From positions 1 to 29,805 of the forward strand of contig NZ_JAIOSW010000227.1 in NCBI RefSeq assembly GCF_021107415.1: a DNA stretch of 29,805 nt, in the 5' to 3' direction. Position numbers and translations under genes: made by a program. Source of the stretch: Desulfobacula sp. (lineage in GTDB: Bacteria > Desulfobacterota > Desulfobacteria > Desulfobacterales > Desulfobacteraceae). Position 1 is the stretch's first letter. Every line of letters begins with the position of its first letter. Shown here in pieces: positions 1-6,603 of this stretch. The notes under the pieces are model-generated. The model searched no databases and had not been told where the DNA came from. It saw only the letters and a list, made by a program, of their open reading frames with translations.

Positions 1-1
1 C

Positions 2-94
2 TGGCTGGCTCAATCCTTGGTTAGTGATGAAATCAAACCGATTAAAGGTAATTCGTTTTGCGTAGAAGCACTTAATAAACCTGAATTATGGTAA
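2..94 (+). CDS. C-terminal end of an unidentified protein (partial)
   Basis: An open frame enters from the left edge and ends at a TAA at 92-94, giving about 30 residues that finish in NKPELW. I do not recognise the family. The frame has no stop from the window edge, and the non-coding, AT-rich sequence begins right after it, which fits a true gene end. It could also be a chance frame, since only 30 codons are visible. Confidence 0.4.
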   Translation, partial: WLAQSLVSDEIKPIKGNSFCVEALNKPELW

Positions 95-132
95 AAAATT
101 TTTTATGGTGGCAACAACAACATGACAAGGTT

Positions 133-175
133 GTAACCGGTTGACAAACCGCTGTGTAATTTCTCAACCGGTTAC
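133..175. repeat. Perfect 12-bp inverted repeat built on AACCGGTT
   Basis: GTAACCGGTTGA at 133-144 is matched exactly by its reverse complement TCAACCGGTTAC at 164-175, with a 19-nt spacer. Each arm contains the self-complementary octamer AACCGGTT, so this could be two operator half-sites as well as a hairpin. There is no U-run after it, which argues against a simple intrinsic terminator for the gene ending at 94. Confidence 0.6.
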
Positions 176-511
176 AGCGACATTAAAATTCAACTCTATA
201 TTTCCTGACAATCTTAATCAATAGTATTCTTCCAGAGTAATTTTTGTAATATATTTGCATGAATATAGCGCACAAAAAAACTGGTTTGCCGCAGTTAAAG
301 ATAATTATCCATGTCAGAAGTATTCGGAGCCTGGAATAGTTTTGGATGCCGAACCTAATTGTAACTTCTTTGGATGTTGACATTTTTTTTTATTTCAGTA
401 TTTATTTGCCGAATTCAATGGGGTGACTTGTATCCAAAATTATAAGTTCCGTTTTTAGAATCTATTTTGAAATAGGGGAGGGCAGTTACGATGAAATTAT
501 AAATTGTGGTG
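176..511. other. Gene-poor AT-rich stretch
   Basis: I see no supported gene here. Short open frames on the minus strand have no ribosome binding site and low-complexity translations. The 5' half of a tmRNA gene was looked for immediately upstream of the tmRNA 3' end and is not present. Confidence 0.5.
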
Positions 512-591
512 TGGCCCCCATGTGGCCCAGGCGCGTGAAGACTCGCGCCAGTCGTGGTGGGACTTGGGTTCAACTCCCGCCGCCTCCACCA
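512..591 (+). ncRNA. ssrA: tmRNA 3'-end fragment, probable integration (att) site
   Basis: The end of this stretch has the tmRNA-specific T loop GGGTTCAACTCCC and the terminal CTCCACCA, with CCA at 589-591. A GC-rich hairpin (GGCGCG/CGCGCC, 530-549) precedes it, as expected for the pseudoknot region. The 5' tRNA-like half, tag ORF and remaining pseudoknots are missing upstream. The T stem is imperfect: only the three GC pairs next to the loop form well. Integrative elements that enter the ssrA 3' end rebuild the gene at one junction and leave such a 3' copy at the other, so I read this as an att remnant rather than a working tmRNA. A recombinase remnant lies 17 bp further on. Confidence 0.8.
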
Positions 592-607
592 ATTATTTAT
601 TGTAAAT

Positions 608-898
608 TCAGTCGCTTATGTAAAAAATATCTCTTAAAATAGTGCTGTCAAAGTGCTGTCTTTTTGCATTAGTTTTTTCATGCTTTTCAAACGAAATCAG
701 GTTTCCGTTTCCCTTTGCAATCTTGGCCATTTCAAAGGCCGTATCTTCCTGGTACTGACAGTACCGGTCAAAGGCTTTATTTGATTCATGTGATGACGCT
801 TTTCTTGCGTTGATCGTTCCAGCTCTCCTGGCAATTTCCGTTGTGGTTGTATGACGGGTAGCCTTGGCAATGTCTTTAATTTTTAGATCTTGGTGGTG
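608..898 (-). pseudogene. Tyrosine recombinase (phage-type integrase), C-terminal remnant
   Basis: The minus-strand frame ending with TGA at 608-610 reads as the C-terminal catalytic part of a tyrosine recombinase. An RHTTTTEIARRAG segment corresponds to the box II arginine region. About 22 residues later comes SHESNKAFDRY, where the His and the final Tyr sit nine residues apart, as in the GH...Y active site. The N-terminal domain and box I arginine are absent; the frame runs out around the start of the XRE gene at 901 on the other strand. Its 3' end lies 17 bp from the tmRNA end, the usual place for the integrase of an ssrA-targeting element. It is non-functional as it stands. Confidence 0.7.
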
Positions 899-900
899 TA

Positions 901-1494
901 ATGTCCTTATTAAATAAGAGATTAAAAAAAACGATAAAATTATTGCAATTAACGCGGGAAGAATTTGCAGTTCTGTGTGGTGTGAGTAGATCTCAATTGT
1001 ATAGATATCTAAGTGGTGAACAACAACCTGGGGTATCTTTTTTGCAAAATTTACAAAACAAATTTCAAAATGTCGATATTAACTGGCTGTTGACAGGCAT
1101 TGAACAACCTTCAGATACTGAGTTTTGGTTAGCTTTAGATACAAACGAATCTCCAAATCCAGACCTCTGGGTGTCTCTACAAGCCCAGGGATTAAAGTTT
1201 GAAACTCGAATCTCAGCGATGTTTGTGTTTGAGGCAATGAAGGAAACAAAGCACGTGCTTGAAGATATAGAAAGAGAGAATTTAGCCAATTTCATAGCAA
1301 AGCATGAAGTTACCAAATTATATAAATCAGTTATTGAGCATGTTCTACTATTAAAGAAAATAAGAGTTGAAAAAGAAAAAATAGACAGCATGAAACGGGC
1401 TGTGGAAGATGTCAAATTCAAAGAATTAAACAAAAAATTAGCCAAAGAAAGGCTTGAATCCAAACAAGGCCCTAAGAAAAAAAACAATGAGTAA
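901..1494 (+). CDS. XRE-family helix-turn-helix regulator
   Basis: The 197-residue product has an N-terminal lambda-repressor-like helix-turn-helix at about residues 12-50, with the recognition segment VLCGVSRSQLYRYLSGEQQP. The following INWLLTG motif is typical of phage and mobile-element repressors. The middle part is unrecognised, and residues ~120-197 are charged and helical with a lysine-rich tail, likely a coiled coil. It has no peptidase (LexA/CI-type) motif. Upstream TTGGTGGT is a weak ribosome binding site. It starts where the integrase remnant ends, so it probably belonged to the ssrA-integrated element. Its targets cannot be read from the sequence. Confidence 0.75.
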   Translation: MSLLNKRLKKTIKLLQLTREEFAVLCGVSRSQLYRYLSGEQQPGVSFLQNLQNKFQNVDINWLLTGIEQPSDTEFWLALDTNESPNPDLWVSLQAQGLKFETRISAMFVFEAMKETKHVLEDIERENLANFIAKHEVTKLYKSVIEHVLLLKKIRVEKEKIDSMKRAVEDVKFKELNKKLAKERLESKQGPKKKNNE

Positions 1495-1503
1495 TAAATA
1501 TCA

Positions 1504-1580
1504 AGCAGGCGATCTTCCTGACTTGGCCATTGGCCCCGGCCAGTGATGAGCCAATGGAGGATGGAGTCCCCACGCCTGCT
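1504..1580. repeat. Long GC-rich imperfect hairpin after the XRE gene
   Basis: AGCAGGCG at 1504-1511 pairs perfectly with CGCCTGCT at 1573-1580. Inside these, ATCTTCC can pair with GGAGGAT (one G-U) and ATTGGC with GCCAAT, giving a nested stem about 77 nt long. The segment is much more GC-rich than its surroundings and begins 9 bp after the XRE stop codon. It has no U-run, so it is not a classical terminator. It lacks the RYYYAAC/GTTRRRY core sites of integron attC elements. Confidence 0.55.
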
Positions 1581-1684
1581 ATAGTCCAAAATTCATCTTA
1601 TTTTCAATGTGTTGAAAATCTTGTTTAAGAACCCTTTTTTTAACGAATACCTATGTATAGAGAATAGGAAGTGAAAAATTAATC

Positions 1685-1720
1685 TTGACATTTTGTAGCT
1701 TAAAGGCTACTTTATATTTA
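1685..1720 (+). promoter_or_regulatory. Promoter with internal operator for the toxin-antitoxin pair
   Basis: A perfect -35 box TTGACA (1685-1690) is followed by a possible -10 at 1708-1713 (TACTTT) or 1711-1716 (TTTATA). Between them lies GTAGCTTAAAGGCTAC (1695-1710), an inverted repeat with 5-bp perfect arms, well placed for autorepression by the antitoxin. The predicted transcription start falls at or next to the ATG at 1721. Confidence 0.6.
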
Positions 1721-2053
1721 ATGGAAACCACTGAAAGGCTCATACAAGAATTCATTACCCGGGATGGCACCAATCCTTTTAGAGAATGGTTTGATTCAAT
1801 CAAAGATATACGGACGCAAGTAAAAATTGATGTGAGGCTTGCCAGAATACGACTTGGTAACTTTGGCGATGCAAAAAGTGTGGGCAAGGGTGTCTATGAA
1901 TTGAGAATCCAGTTCGGACCTGGTTACCGGATCTATTATGGTCTTGAAAAAGATAAAATTGTAATTTTGCTTTGTGCCGGTGATAAAAGCAGCCAAAAAA
2001 AGGATATTAAAAAGGCAGTAACCTTTTTGGATGAATATAAAGGAGAGAAGTAA
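1721..2053 (+). CDS. Type II toxin, RelE-superfamily, HI1419/Gp49-like
   Basis: The 110-residue product matches the addiction-module killer family (phage-derived Gp49-like, RelE/ParE fold). It has an N-terminal PFREWFDS segment, the basic core IRLGNFGDAKSVGKGVYELRI, then the strand GPGYRIYYG and a late LCAGDKSSQKKDIKKA helix, all in family order. RelE-type toxins of this group are thought to be ribosome-dependent mRNA interferases. I choose ATG 1721 rather than the upstream in-frame codon at 1685 because the latter lies inside the -35 box. No ribosome binding site is well placed for 1721, so translation may be leaderless. The stop overlaps the antitoxin start by one base (TAATG), the usual toxin-first order of this family. 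Confidence 0.85.
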   Translation: METTERLIQEFITRDGTNPFREWFDSIKDIRTQVKIDVRLARIRLGNFGDAKSVGKGVYELRIQFGPGYRIYYGLEKDKIVILLCAGDKSSQKKDIKKAVTFLDEYKGEK

Positions 2054-2349
2054 TGGCCACTGTAAATTATCAAGAAGGGCTTTTAGAACGACTACAGGAC
2101 CCTGAATATTCTTCTGAGTATCTGAATGAAGCATTGAAAAAAGGACCTCAGGAAATATTCATGCTGGCACTCCGTGATGTGGCAAAAGCCAAAGGGATTT
2201 CACAGGCTGCCAGGGAAGCAAATCTCAACCGGGAAACTATGTACAGGATGCTATCAGAAAAAGGGAATCCGAATCTTTCAAGCCTGAATAAATTATTAGA
2301 TACCCTGGGGCTTACATTGAGTATTGGGAAGAAAGAAAGCACCGCATAA
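2053..2349 (+). CDS. Antitoxin, HI1420-like XRE-type DNA-binding protein
   Basis: The 98-residue product matches the addiction-module antidote family that follows HI1419-like toxins. An N-terminal segment (about residues 1-45) is likely to contact the toxin. A helix-turn-helix follows at about residues 50-85, with GISQAAREANLNRETMYRML and a final NLSSLNKLLDTLGL helix. It would neutralise the toxin by direct binding and repress the shared promoter at 1685-1720 through the GTAGC inverted repeat. AAGGAGAGAAGTA gives a good ribosome binding site inside the toxin's 3' end, so translation is probably coupled. The pair sits in mobile-element debris, consistent with a former element-maintenance role. 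Confidence 0.88.
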   Translation: MATVNYQEGLLERLQDPEYSSEYLNEALKKGPQEIFMLALRDVAKAKGISQAAREANLNRETMYRMLSEKGNPNLSSLNKLLDTLGLTLSIGKKESTA

Positions 2350-2447
2350 ATGCCATACAGGTTGCTATGAGAGGGGTTAATGAATAATCAAATTACGGAA
2401 TCAAGTGTTGCGATAATGTTCATCGTGTTCTCCTTATTGTTTTAGTT

Positions 2448-2850
2448 TTAAATTTTATTCTTTGAGACCTTGTTTTTACCTAATATTATTCGGTGGTGAA
2501 TCAATAAAAATATCAGGCAGTCTTTTTTAATATAAATAGTGGCCCTTGAAACGCCAAATTCTTTTGAAAGCTGAGTGGGATTCATTCCCCCATGGCTTTT
2601 GTCCCTAATATCCCGTTTCTGGCTATCTGTGAGTGAGACCTCCTGCCCAGGTGCTTACCTTTGGCCCTTGCTGCCTCAATCCCGGCAAGCTGCCTTTCCT
2701 TCCGGAGGTTGGTTTCAAATTCAGCAAAGACACCTAACATTTGCAAAAAAGCCCGGCCCGTTGCCGTGCTGGTGTCTATCTTCTGATCCAGGATTTCCAA
2801 GGCAGCGCCTTTATTTTCGGCATTAAATAACAGAGGGCGATCTGCATAAA
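2448..2850 (-). pseudogene. Serine recombinase (resolvase/invertase), frameshifted and 5'-truncated
   Basis: From about 2845 down to 2645 the minus strand encodes the end of a resolvase catalytic domain, including ILDQKIDTSTATG, FLQMLGVFAEFETNLRKERQ and the start of the long E helix. Near 2637-2646 the frame shifts: the continuation SLTDSQKRDIRDKSHGG, then the helix-turn-helix PTQLSKEFGVSRATIYIKK, is in another frame and ends with TAA at 2448-2450. A single missing base explains this. The N-terminal catalytic serine segment is absent; the frame is cut at about 2850, exactly where the M20 fragment begins. It is dead as a recombinase. Confidence 0.85.
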
Positions 2851-2852
2851 AA

Positions 2853-3248
2853 ATGAAACGAGATTTGATTACAAAAATCGTAGCAGACCACCATGATATG
2901 ATCATTTCCTGGCACCGGCGGATTCACCAATATCCGGAGTTGGGACTCAAGTGGGAGCAAACAGCCAAGCTGGTGAGTGAAACCCTTTTTAAACTTGGTT
3001 TGGATGTTAACACGGGTTTGGCTATGACCGGTATTTCTTCTACTCTGCACGGGATGTACCCACAGCCTGTAGTTGGATTAAGAGTTGATATGGATGGGTT
3101 GCTTAAAGGCCCATGTCCAGATGTACTCATCGGTCTGCATATTGACCCTTCCTTGGAGAGTGGACACATCGGTATTTGTTTTGGACCCACCATGGCAGGC
3201 ACTGTTGAGCTTGAGCTGAATAAACCCGATATTGCAAACAGATGTTAA
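2853..3248 (+). pseudogene. M20 amidohydrolase (hippurate/N-acyl-amino-acid hydrolase type), internally deleted
   Basis: The 131-residue frame begins like an M20D amidohydrolase, with WHRRIHQYPELG and the AKLVSETLFKLGLDV helix, and reaches VGLRVDMDGL. It then jumps to PDVLIGLHIDPSLESGHIGI and GPTMAGTVE, which in intact relatives (~390 residues) lie roughly 100 residues further along. The HxCGHDxH and catalytic Glu metal-site region is therefore missing, and the C-terminal third is gone after about residue 125. The deletion kept the frame. With no metal site it cannot be a working hydrolase. Its start abuts the truncated resolvase, so the junction is probably a rearrangement point. Confidence 0.75.
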
Positions 3249-3313
3249 ATGATATAGTTTGCTAAAGATACAGCCCGGTAGGTTGTGAAAAATGCGACCC
3301 TATTAACGGAGAT

Positions 3314-4345
3314 ATGTATTTGCTTTATTTTTTAAAAAATATGATACGTGCGGGGTTGAAACGCAAAGGGATATCCCTCGTTTTTGCCTACTTGGCTCTT
3401 TTATTGATATCAAGCTTACTGATTAAACTTGTTGAACCTTTTGATTCCGCTTTAACTCATTTTGACCAAGCGCTTTGGTGGAGTATTGTGACCAGTACAA
3501 CTGTTGGCTATGGCGACCTGTTCCCTGTCTCTAATCAGGGTAAGGTTGTAGCAGTTCTTTTGCCCATGTTCATGGGTATCGGCCTTGGTGCCGCATTTAT
3601 TACCCATGTTGCTTCATTATTGATTGAGAGGAAGGATAAAAAAATGCACGGAGAAAAAAAATACACAGGAAAAAGACATATATTGCTCGTGGGATCAACC
3701 GATGAAACAGAACAGCTGGTTGAAGAAATCAAAAAAGATGAAACATATACTGATCAGGACATTGTCCTTGCAGCTGACATACCAAGGCATCCTTTTCCGG
3801 ATCTGGATAATGTTTTTTTTGTCAAAGGCCCGCCTGATACCCGCCACACCCTCAATAAAGCCAATATAAAAGAAGCTGCACAGATCATTATTCACACAGG
3901 AAATGATGAAGGAAGTCTGTTTGCCCTTATTAACGCACTTAAACTGAAAAACAGGGCCTGTGAAATTACTGTTCGCTGTATTTCAACTCAGTCTCTGGAC
4001 ACATTTTCCAGTGTTCAGGGCGACTTCCAAATCATCATGCAGATGACAGCTGAAATGATGGTACAGGCCATGCAGGACAAGGTACATATCCCATTGCAAA
4101 TCCTGTTGAAAAATGATGCTGCTGAAGAAATTTATTATATGGTTGTCCCTAAAACCATTCCGGATTTCACCTGGTGGTCTCTGCACGATTATTTCAAGGA
4201 AAAATATAATCACCTGACCTTTGCCATGCAAACCGTTGATAAAAAGGTGATCGTCAATCCATCAAAAGAGGAGATGGTTTCAAAAGGAGATGGGATCTGG
4301 CTCATAGCTCAAAAAAGACCGATTAATATCGCATGGCCACCATAA
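3314..4345 (+). CDS. Two-helix potassium channel with C-terminal RCK/TrkA-N domain
   Basis: The 343-residue product resembles MthK-type channels. Helix 1 spans about residues 19-39, a pore helix about 52-62, the selectivity filter TTVGYGD is at residues 62-68, and helix 2 about 75-105. From residue ~120 a Rossmann-like RCK domain follows (HILLVGSTDETEQLVEEI), then a helical stretch and a C-terminal TrkA-C-like part ending in GDGIWLIAQKRP. The nucleotide motif is GSTDET rather than GxGxxG, so ligand specificity is uncertain. GGAGA lies only one or two bases before the ATG, unusually close; Met10 is an alternative but has no site. It stands alone between the amidohydrolase remnant and a non-coding stretch. 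Confidence 0.9.
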   Translation: MYLLYFLKNMIRAGLKRKGISLVFAYLALLLISSLLIKLVEPFDSALTHFDQALWWSIVTSTTVGYGDLFPVSNQGKVVAVLLPMFMGIGLGAAFITHVASLLIERKDKKMHGEKKYTGKRHILLVGSTDETEQLVEEIKKDETYTDQDIVLAADIPRHPFPDLDNVFFVKGPPDTRHTLNKANIKEAAQIIIHTGNDEGSLFALINALKLKNRACEITVRCISTQSLDTFSSVQGDFQIIMQMTAEMMVQAMQDKVHIPLQILLKNDAAEEIYYMVVPKTIPDFTWWSLHDYFKEKYNHLTFAMQTVDKKVIVNPSKEEMVSKGDGIWLIAQKRPINIAWPP

Positions 4346-4666
4346 ATCATACGACACCATTTAACATAATAACCTTCGGAACAAACGCCATAATTTGTCT
4401 GCCCATTCGGATCTTTGATTTGGAATACTGTAGTTTTGGCAAGTTATTCGGACAGTTTTGTTTGTTGCAATTTTCCCAGCCATTATTATCGATTAAATAG
4501 GCATATTTATTTTAAAGAAATATTTTTTATGGGTAGTTTGTATACACCTGGATACATTTTCCTGGGTAGAAAGTATACAATAAAGCTGATTCGATATTAA
4601 TGCCTTATTGTCATTTCATCCTAAATATACATTATAAATTCAACATGTTGAAAAATATTTTTCTTA
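4346..4666. other. Non-coding upstream region of the ZraP-like gene
   Basis: About 320 bp without a convincing gene; a 61-codon plus-strand frame here has no ribosome binding site or recognisable content. The region holds an inverted repeat at 4538-4580 and leads into a sigma-54 promoter, so it is best read as a regulatory region. Confidence 0.6.
4538..4580. promoter_or_regulatory. Possible activator (enhancer) sites upstream of the sigma-54 promoter
   Basis: TTGTATAC (4538-4545) and its exact reverse complement GTATACAA (4573-4580) bracket 27 bp. The pair lies about 115-155 bp upstream of the expected transcription start near 4694. That is the usual distance for binding sites of a sigma-54 enhancer-binding response regulator. 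The assignment is positional inference. Confidence 0.45.
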
Positions 4667-4683
4667 TTGGCACACCCCTTGCT
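4667..4683 (+). promoter_or_regulatory. Sigma-54 (-24/-12) promoter
   Basis: TTGGCACACCCCTTGCT matches the RpoN consensus TGGCAC-N5-TTGCW, with GG at 4669-4670 and GC at 4681-4682 spaced 10 bases between the pairs. Transcription would start about 4694, leaving a leader of about 58 nt before the ZraP-like ATG at 4752. Such promoters need an ATP-dependent activator. Confidence 0.85.
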
Positions 4684-4751
4684 ATATTATGTTTCAACAA
4701 ATGATCAAAGAGATCAATTAACAAACAAAAATATAAATATTGGAGATTATC

Positions 4752-5246
4752 ATGAAAAAAACAATTATTATCATCAGTTCATTACTCATGGTTTCACTTG
4801 TAGCAGGAAGTGTATTTGCATGGGGACCTGGCAAGGGTCAGAGAATGGGTTCTGGCTTCAATCAAGACTGTCCACGATATGGAGGTCAAAACGTCTGGAA
4901 TAACCTGTCTCAGGATCAGAGAGATGAACTGGGCAACCTTCACCAAAAATTTATTGATGAGACCTATCAGGTTAGATCTGCAAAATTTCAAAAACAGCAG
5001 GAAATGAGAATGCTCATGGAGATATCCGATCCTGACAGGACTAAACTTGACAAATTATCCCAGGAAATCACTGACCTGCAAAAACAGGTAAGAGACAACT
5101 GGATCGACTTTCGGTTGGCGGCAAAGAAAATTTCTCCTGAACTTGGCATGGGTAAAGGGTTTGGTAAAGATCGAGGTAAAGGCTCTAACAGAGGGGGCCG
5201 AAGAGGTTGCCAGGGCCAGGGAATCGGCTGGTATAATAACAATTAA
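4752..5246 (+). CDS. ZraP/Spy/CpxP-like periplasmic protein
   Basis: The 164-residue product has a clear signal peptide (MKKTIIIIS..., cleavage after FA-W near residue 22), then a Gly/Arg-rich mature N-terminus and an all-helical core. The core holds the LSQDQRDELGNLHQKFIDE variant of the LTxxQ motif, and the C-terminal tail is rich in Gly, Lys and Arg. This is the layout of ZraP, an envelope-stress and zinc-linked chaperone. I choose ATG 4752 over the in-frame ATG at 4740 because GGAG at 4742-4745 is correctly spaced for 4752. The sigma-54 promoter at 4667 fits, since E. coli zraP is RpoN-dependent and activated by ZraR. No ZraSR genes are in this window. Confidence 0.88.
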   Translation: MKKTIIIISSLLMVSLVAGSVFAWGPGKGQRMGSGFNQDCPRYGGQNVWNNLSQDQRDELGNLHQKFIDETYQVRSAKFQKQQEMRMLMEISDPDRTKLDKLSQEITDLQKQVRDNWIDFRLAAKKISPELGMGKGFGKDRGKGSNRGGRRGCQGQGIGWYNNN

Positions 5247-5272
5247 AAGATGGCCTGTCTTATTGTATGAAA

Positions 5273-5305
5273 GCCCGGAAGGATGGAAGCATCTTCCGGG
5301 TTTTT
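5273..5305 (+). terminator. Intrinsic terminator after the ZraP-like gene
   Basis: CCCGGAAGGATG and CATCTTCCGGG form an 11-pair stem with one bulge and a GAAG loop, followed directly by TTTTT. It lies 27 bp past the stop codon at 5246. Confidence 0.88.
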
Positions 5306-5497
5306 CCTGTTAAAAAAAAAGATTTAATTTACACCCGAGATGAATATAGCAGAGCCTTTAACTATTTTCTTGACAACCTGTAGTATTCTCTTATTTTTCT
5401 CCTTTGGAATTAGTTTAGGAATGCCAAATATTTCAAAAAGAATCGACTCTGCTTGTCAAAGTGTTGAGTTGGAAATACCTATTAAAAGAGGATTGTT

Positions 5498-5929
5498 ATG
5501 TTAAAAAACATTTTATTAATGCTTGTGTTAGGGCTCATTATTGGTTGTTCGACAGAACAACAGGCAGAAAATTCATCACAACCAAGCGCTACCGGGTCTC
5601 AGAAAATTGCATCTTTATTAACTACGGCGGAGGTATCTGAGGCGCTATTTTTTAACCTGGTATTTTTCCTTGATCCCAACGGGGGGCCATGCAAAAGGCA
5701 GGACGCTATCCTTATGGGCATGTCGGATGAACTTAATGGAAAAGTAAATATCAGGTATATCAAAACCACTGTACCTGCCCATAGGAACTTATTTTATCAA
5801 TATGGCATACGGGGCCTTCCCACTCTTCTCCTGGCAGACTCCTCAGGTAAGGAAATCAAACGCATGACACCAGGGATACACAATGCAGCAAATATTCGCG
5901 CCCTTATTCAATCTATAGAGAGGTCCTAG
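5498..5929 (+). CDS. Thioredoxin-like lipoprotein with a single active-site cysteine
   Basis: The 143-residue product starts with a lipoprotein signal (LIIGC, Cys17 as the lipidation site). A thioredoxin-fold domain covers about residues 45-143. The usual WCGPCK site is replaced by NGGPCK (Gly62-Gly-Pro-Cys65), so the nucleophilic first cysteine is missing. The cis-Pro loop is intact (GIRGLPTLLL). It cannot do ordinary dithiol exchange by itself; a monothiol role or a partner cysteine is possible. The ATG has AGAGGA nearby, and the stop lies 5 bp before ccdA. It is most likely the periplasmic partner of the CcdA-like transporter. Confidence 0.85.
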   Translation: MLKNILLMLVLGLIIGCSTEQQAENSSQPSATGSQKIASLLTTAEVSEALFFNLVFFLDPNGGPCKRQDAILMGMSDELNGKVNIRYIKTTVPAHRNLFYQYGIRGLPTLLLADSSGKEIKRMTPGIHNAANIRALIQSIERS

Positions 5930-5934
5930 ATACA

Positions 5935-6603
5935 ATGACTCCCGCAGATATCACATTCGCATCTATTTTCATGAGCATCATTGCAGGGCTTGCCAGTATA
6001 GCATCCCCATGCGTTCTCCCCGTTATCCCTATTATTGTCACTGGGACAAATGAAGACCACAGGCATCGCCCTTTGCTCATCGTTCTTGGCTTAAGCCTGA
6101 GCTTTATAGCAATGGGTGCAATCACCTCGGTTTTTGGAGGGGCTGTTTCCGGCATAATGCCTGTTGTGGAAAAACTTGCCGGAGTAATTGTCATTGCTTT
6201 TGGACTGTTCATGCTTTTGGGTATCAATCTGTTTAAAAAAGTTACTTTCTTTTACAGGTTTCAGTTCCAGAGCAAAGGGCGATGGTCTGGCCTCATTCTT
6301 GGACTTACCCTCGGTCTTGTCTGGATACCCTGCGTCGGCCCTATGTTATCCGGAGTTTTGGCATTGGTGGCAACCCAGGGAAAACTTTCATCCGGACTTA
6401 TTCTCTTGGCTTTTTATTCTTTGGGATTCTCAATTCCCATGTTAATAGCCGGGTATGCCTCACTATCATTTCGGCAAAGAATTCGGGTGGTGAACAGTCA
6501 TCCAATGGCGGTGCGGATTGTAAGCGGATTTCTTCTCATTGGATTCGGTGTCTACATTCTCACCTCCGGCATGCTGGGCATTGGATATGCTTTGATCGAT
6601 TGA
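5935..6603 (+). CDS. CcdA/DsbD-type transmembrane electron transporter
   Basis: The 222-residue product has six predicted membrane helices. Two conserved cysteines sit in Pro-flanked motifs, SPCVLP (Cys26) and IPCVGP (about Cys132). CcdA proteins pass electrons from cytoplasmic thioredoxin to periplasmic thiol-disulfide proteins. Here the likely recipient is the lipoprotein gene 5 bp upstream, with which it probably forms an operon. The last seven codons and the TGA stop (from 6580 on) come from a ~447-bp repeat that is also present at 13337. The natural C-terminus has therefore been replaced just after the last helix. The six-helix core is complete, so function may be kept. Confidence 0.9.
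   Translation: MTPADITFASIFMSIIAGLASIASPCVLPVIPIIVTGTNEDHRHRPLLIVLGLSLSFIAMGAITSVFGGAVSGIMPVVEKLAGVIVIAFGLFMLLGINLFKKVTFFYRFQFQSKGRWSGLILGLTLGLVWIPCVGPMLSGVLALVATQGKLSSGLILLAFYSLGFSIPMLIAGYASLSFRQRIRVVNSHPMAVRIVSGFLLIGFGVYILTSGMLGIGYALID

Noticed and set aside
512..591. A tRNA gene ending in CCA
   Set aside because: The AACT in the T loop and the CTCCACCA end are tmRNA-specific, and no D arm or anticodon arm can be folded upstream.
1504..1580. Integron attC site beside a toxin-antitoxin cassette
   Set aside because: Size and symmetry fit, but the required RYYYAAC/GTTRRRY core sites are absent at the ends and no integron integrase is in view.
2582..2905. Intact 107-residue resolvase-like gene on the minus strand
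   Set aside because: Its N-terminal residues are antisense to the amidohydrolase fragment, and its C-terminal end is out of frame with the true helix-turn-helix that continues to 2448.
4415..4600. Small plus-strand gene of 61 codons before the sigma-54 promoter
   Set aside because: No ribosome binding site, unrecognisable aromatic-rich translation, and the region makes better sense as regulatory DNA.
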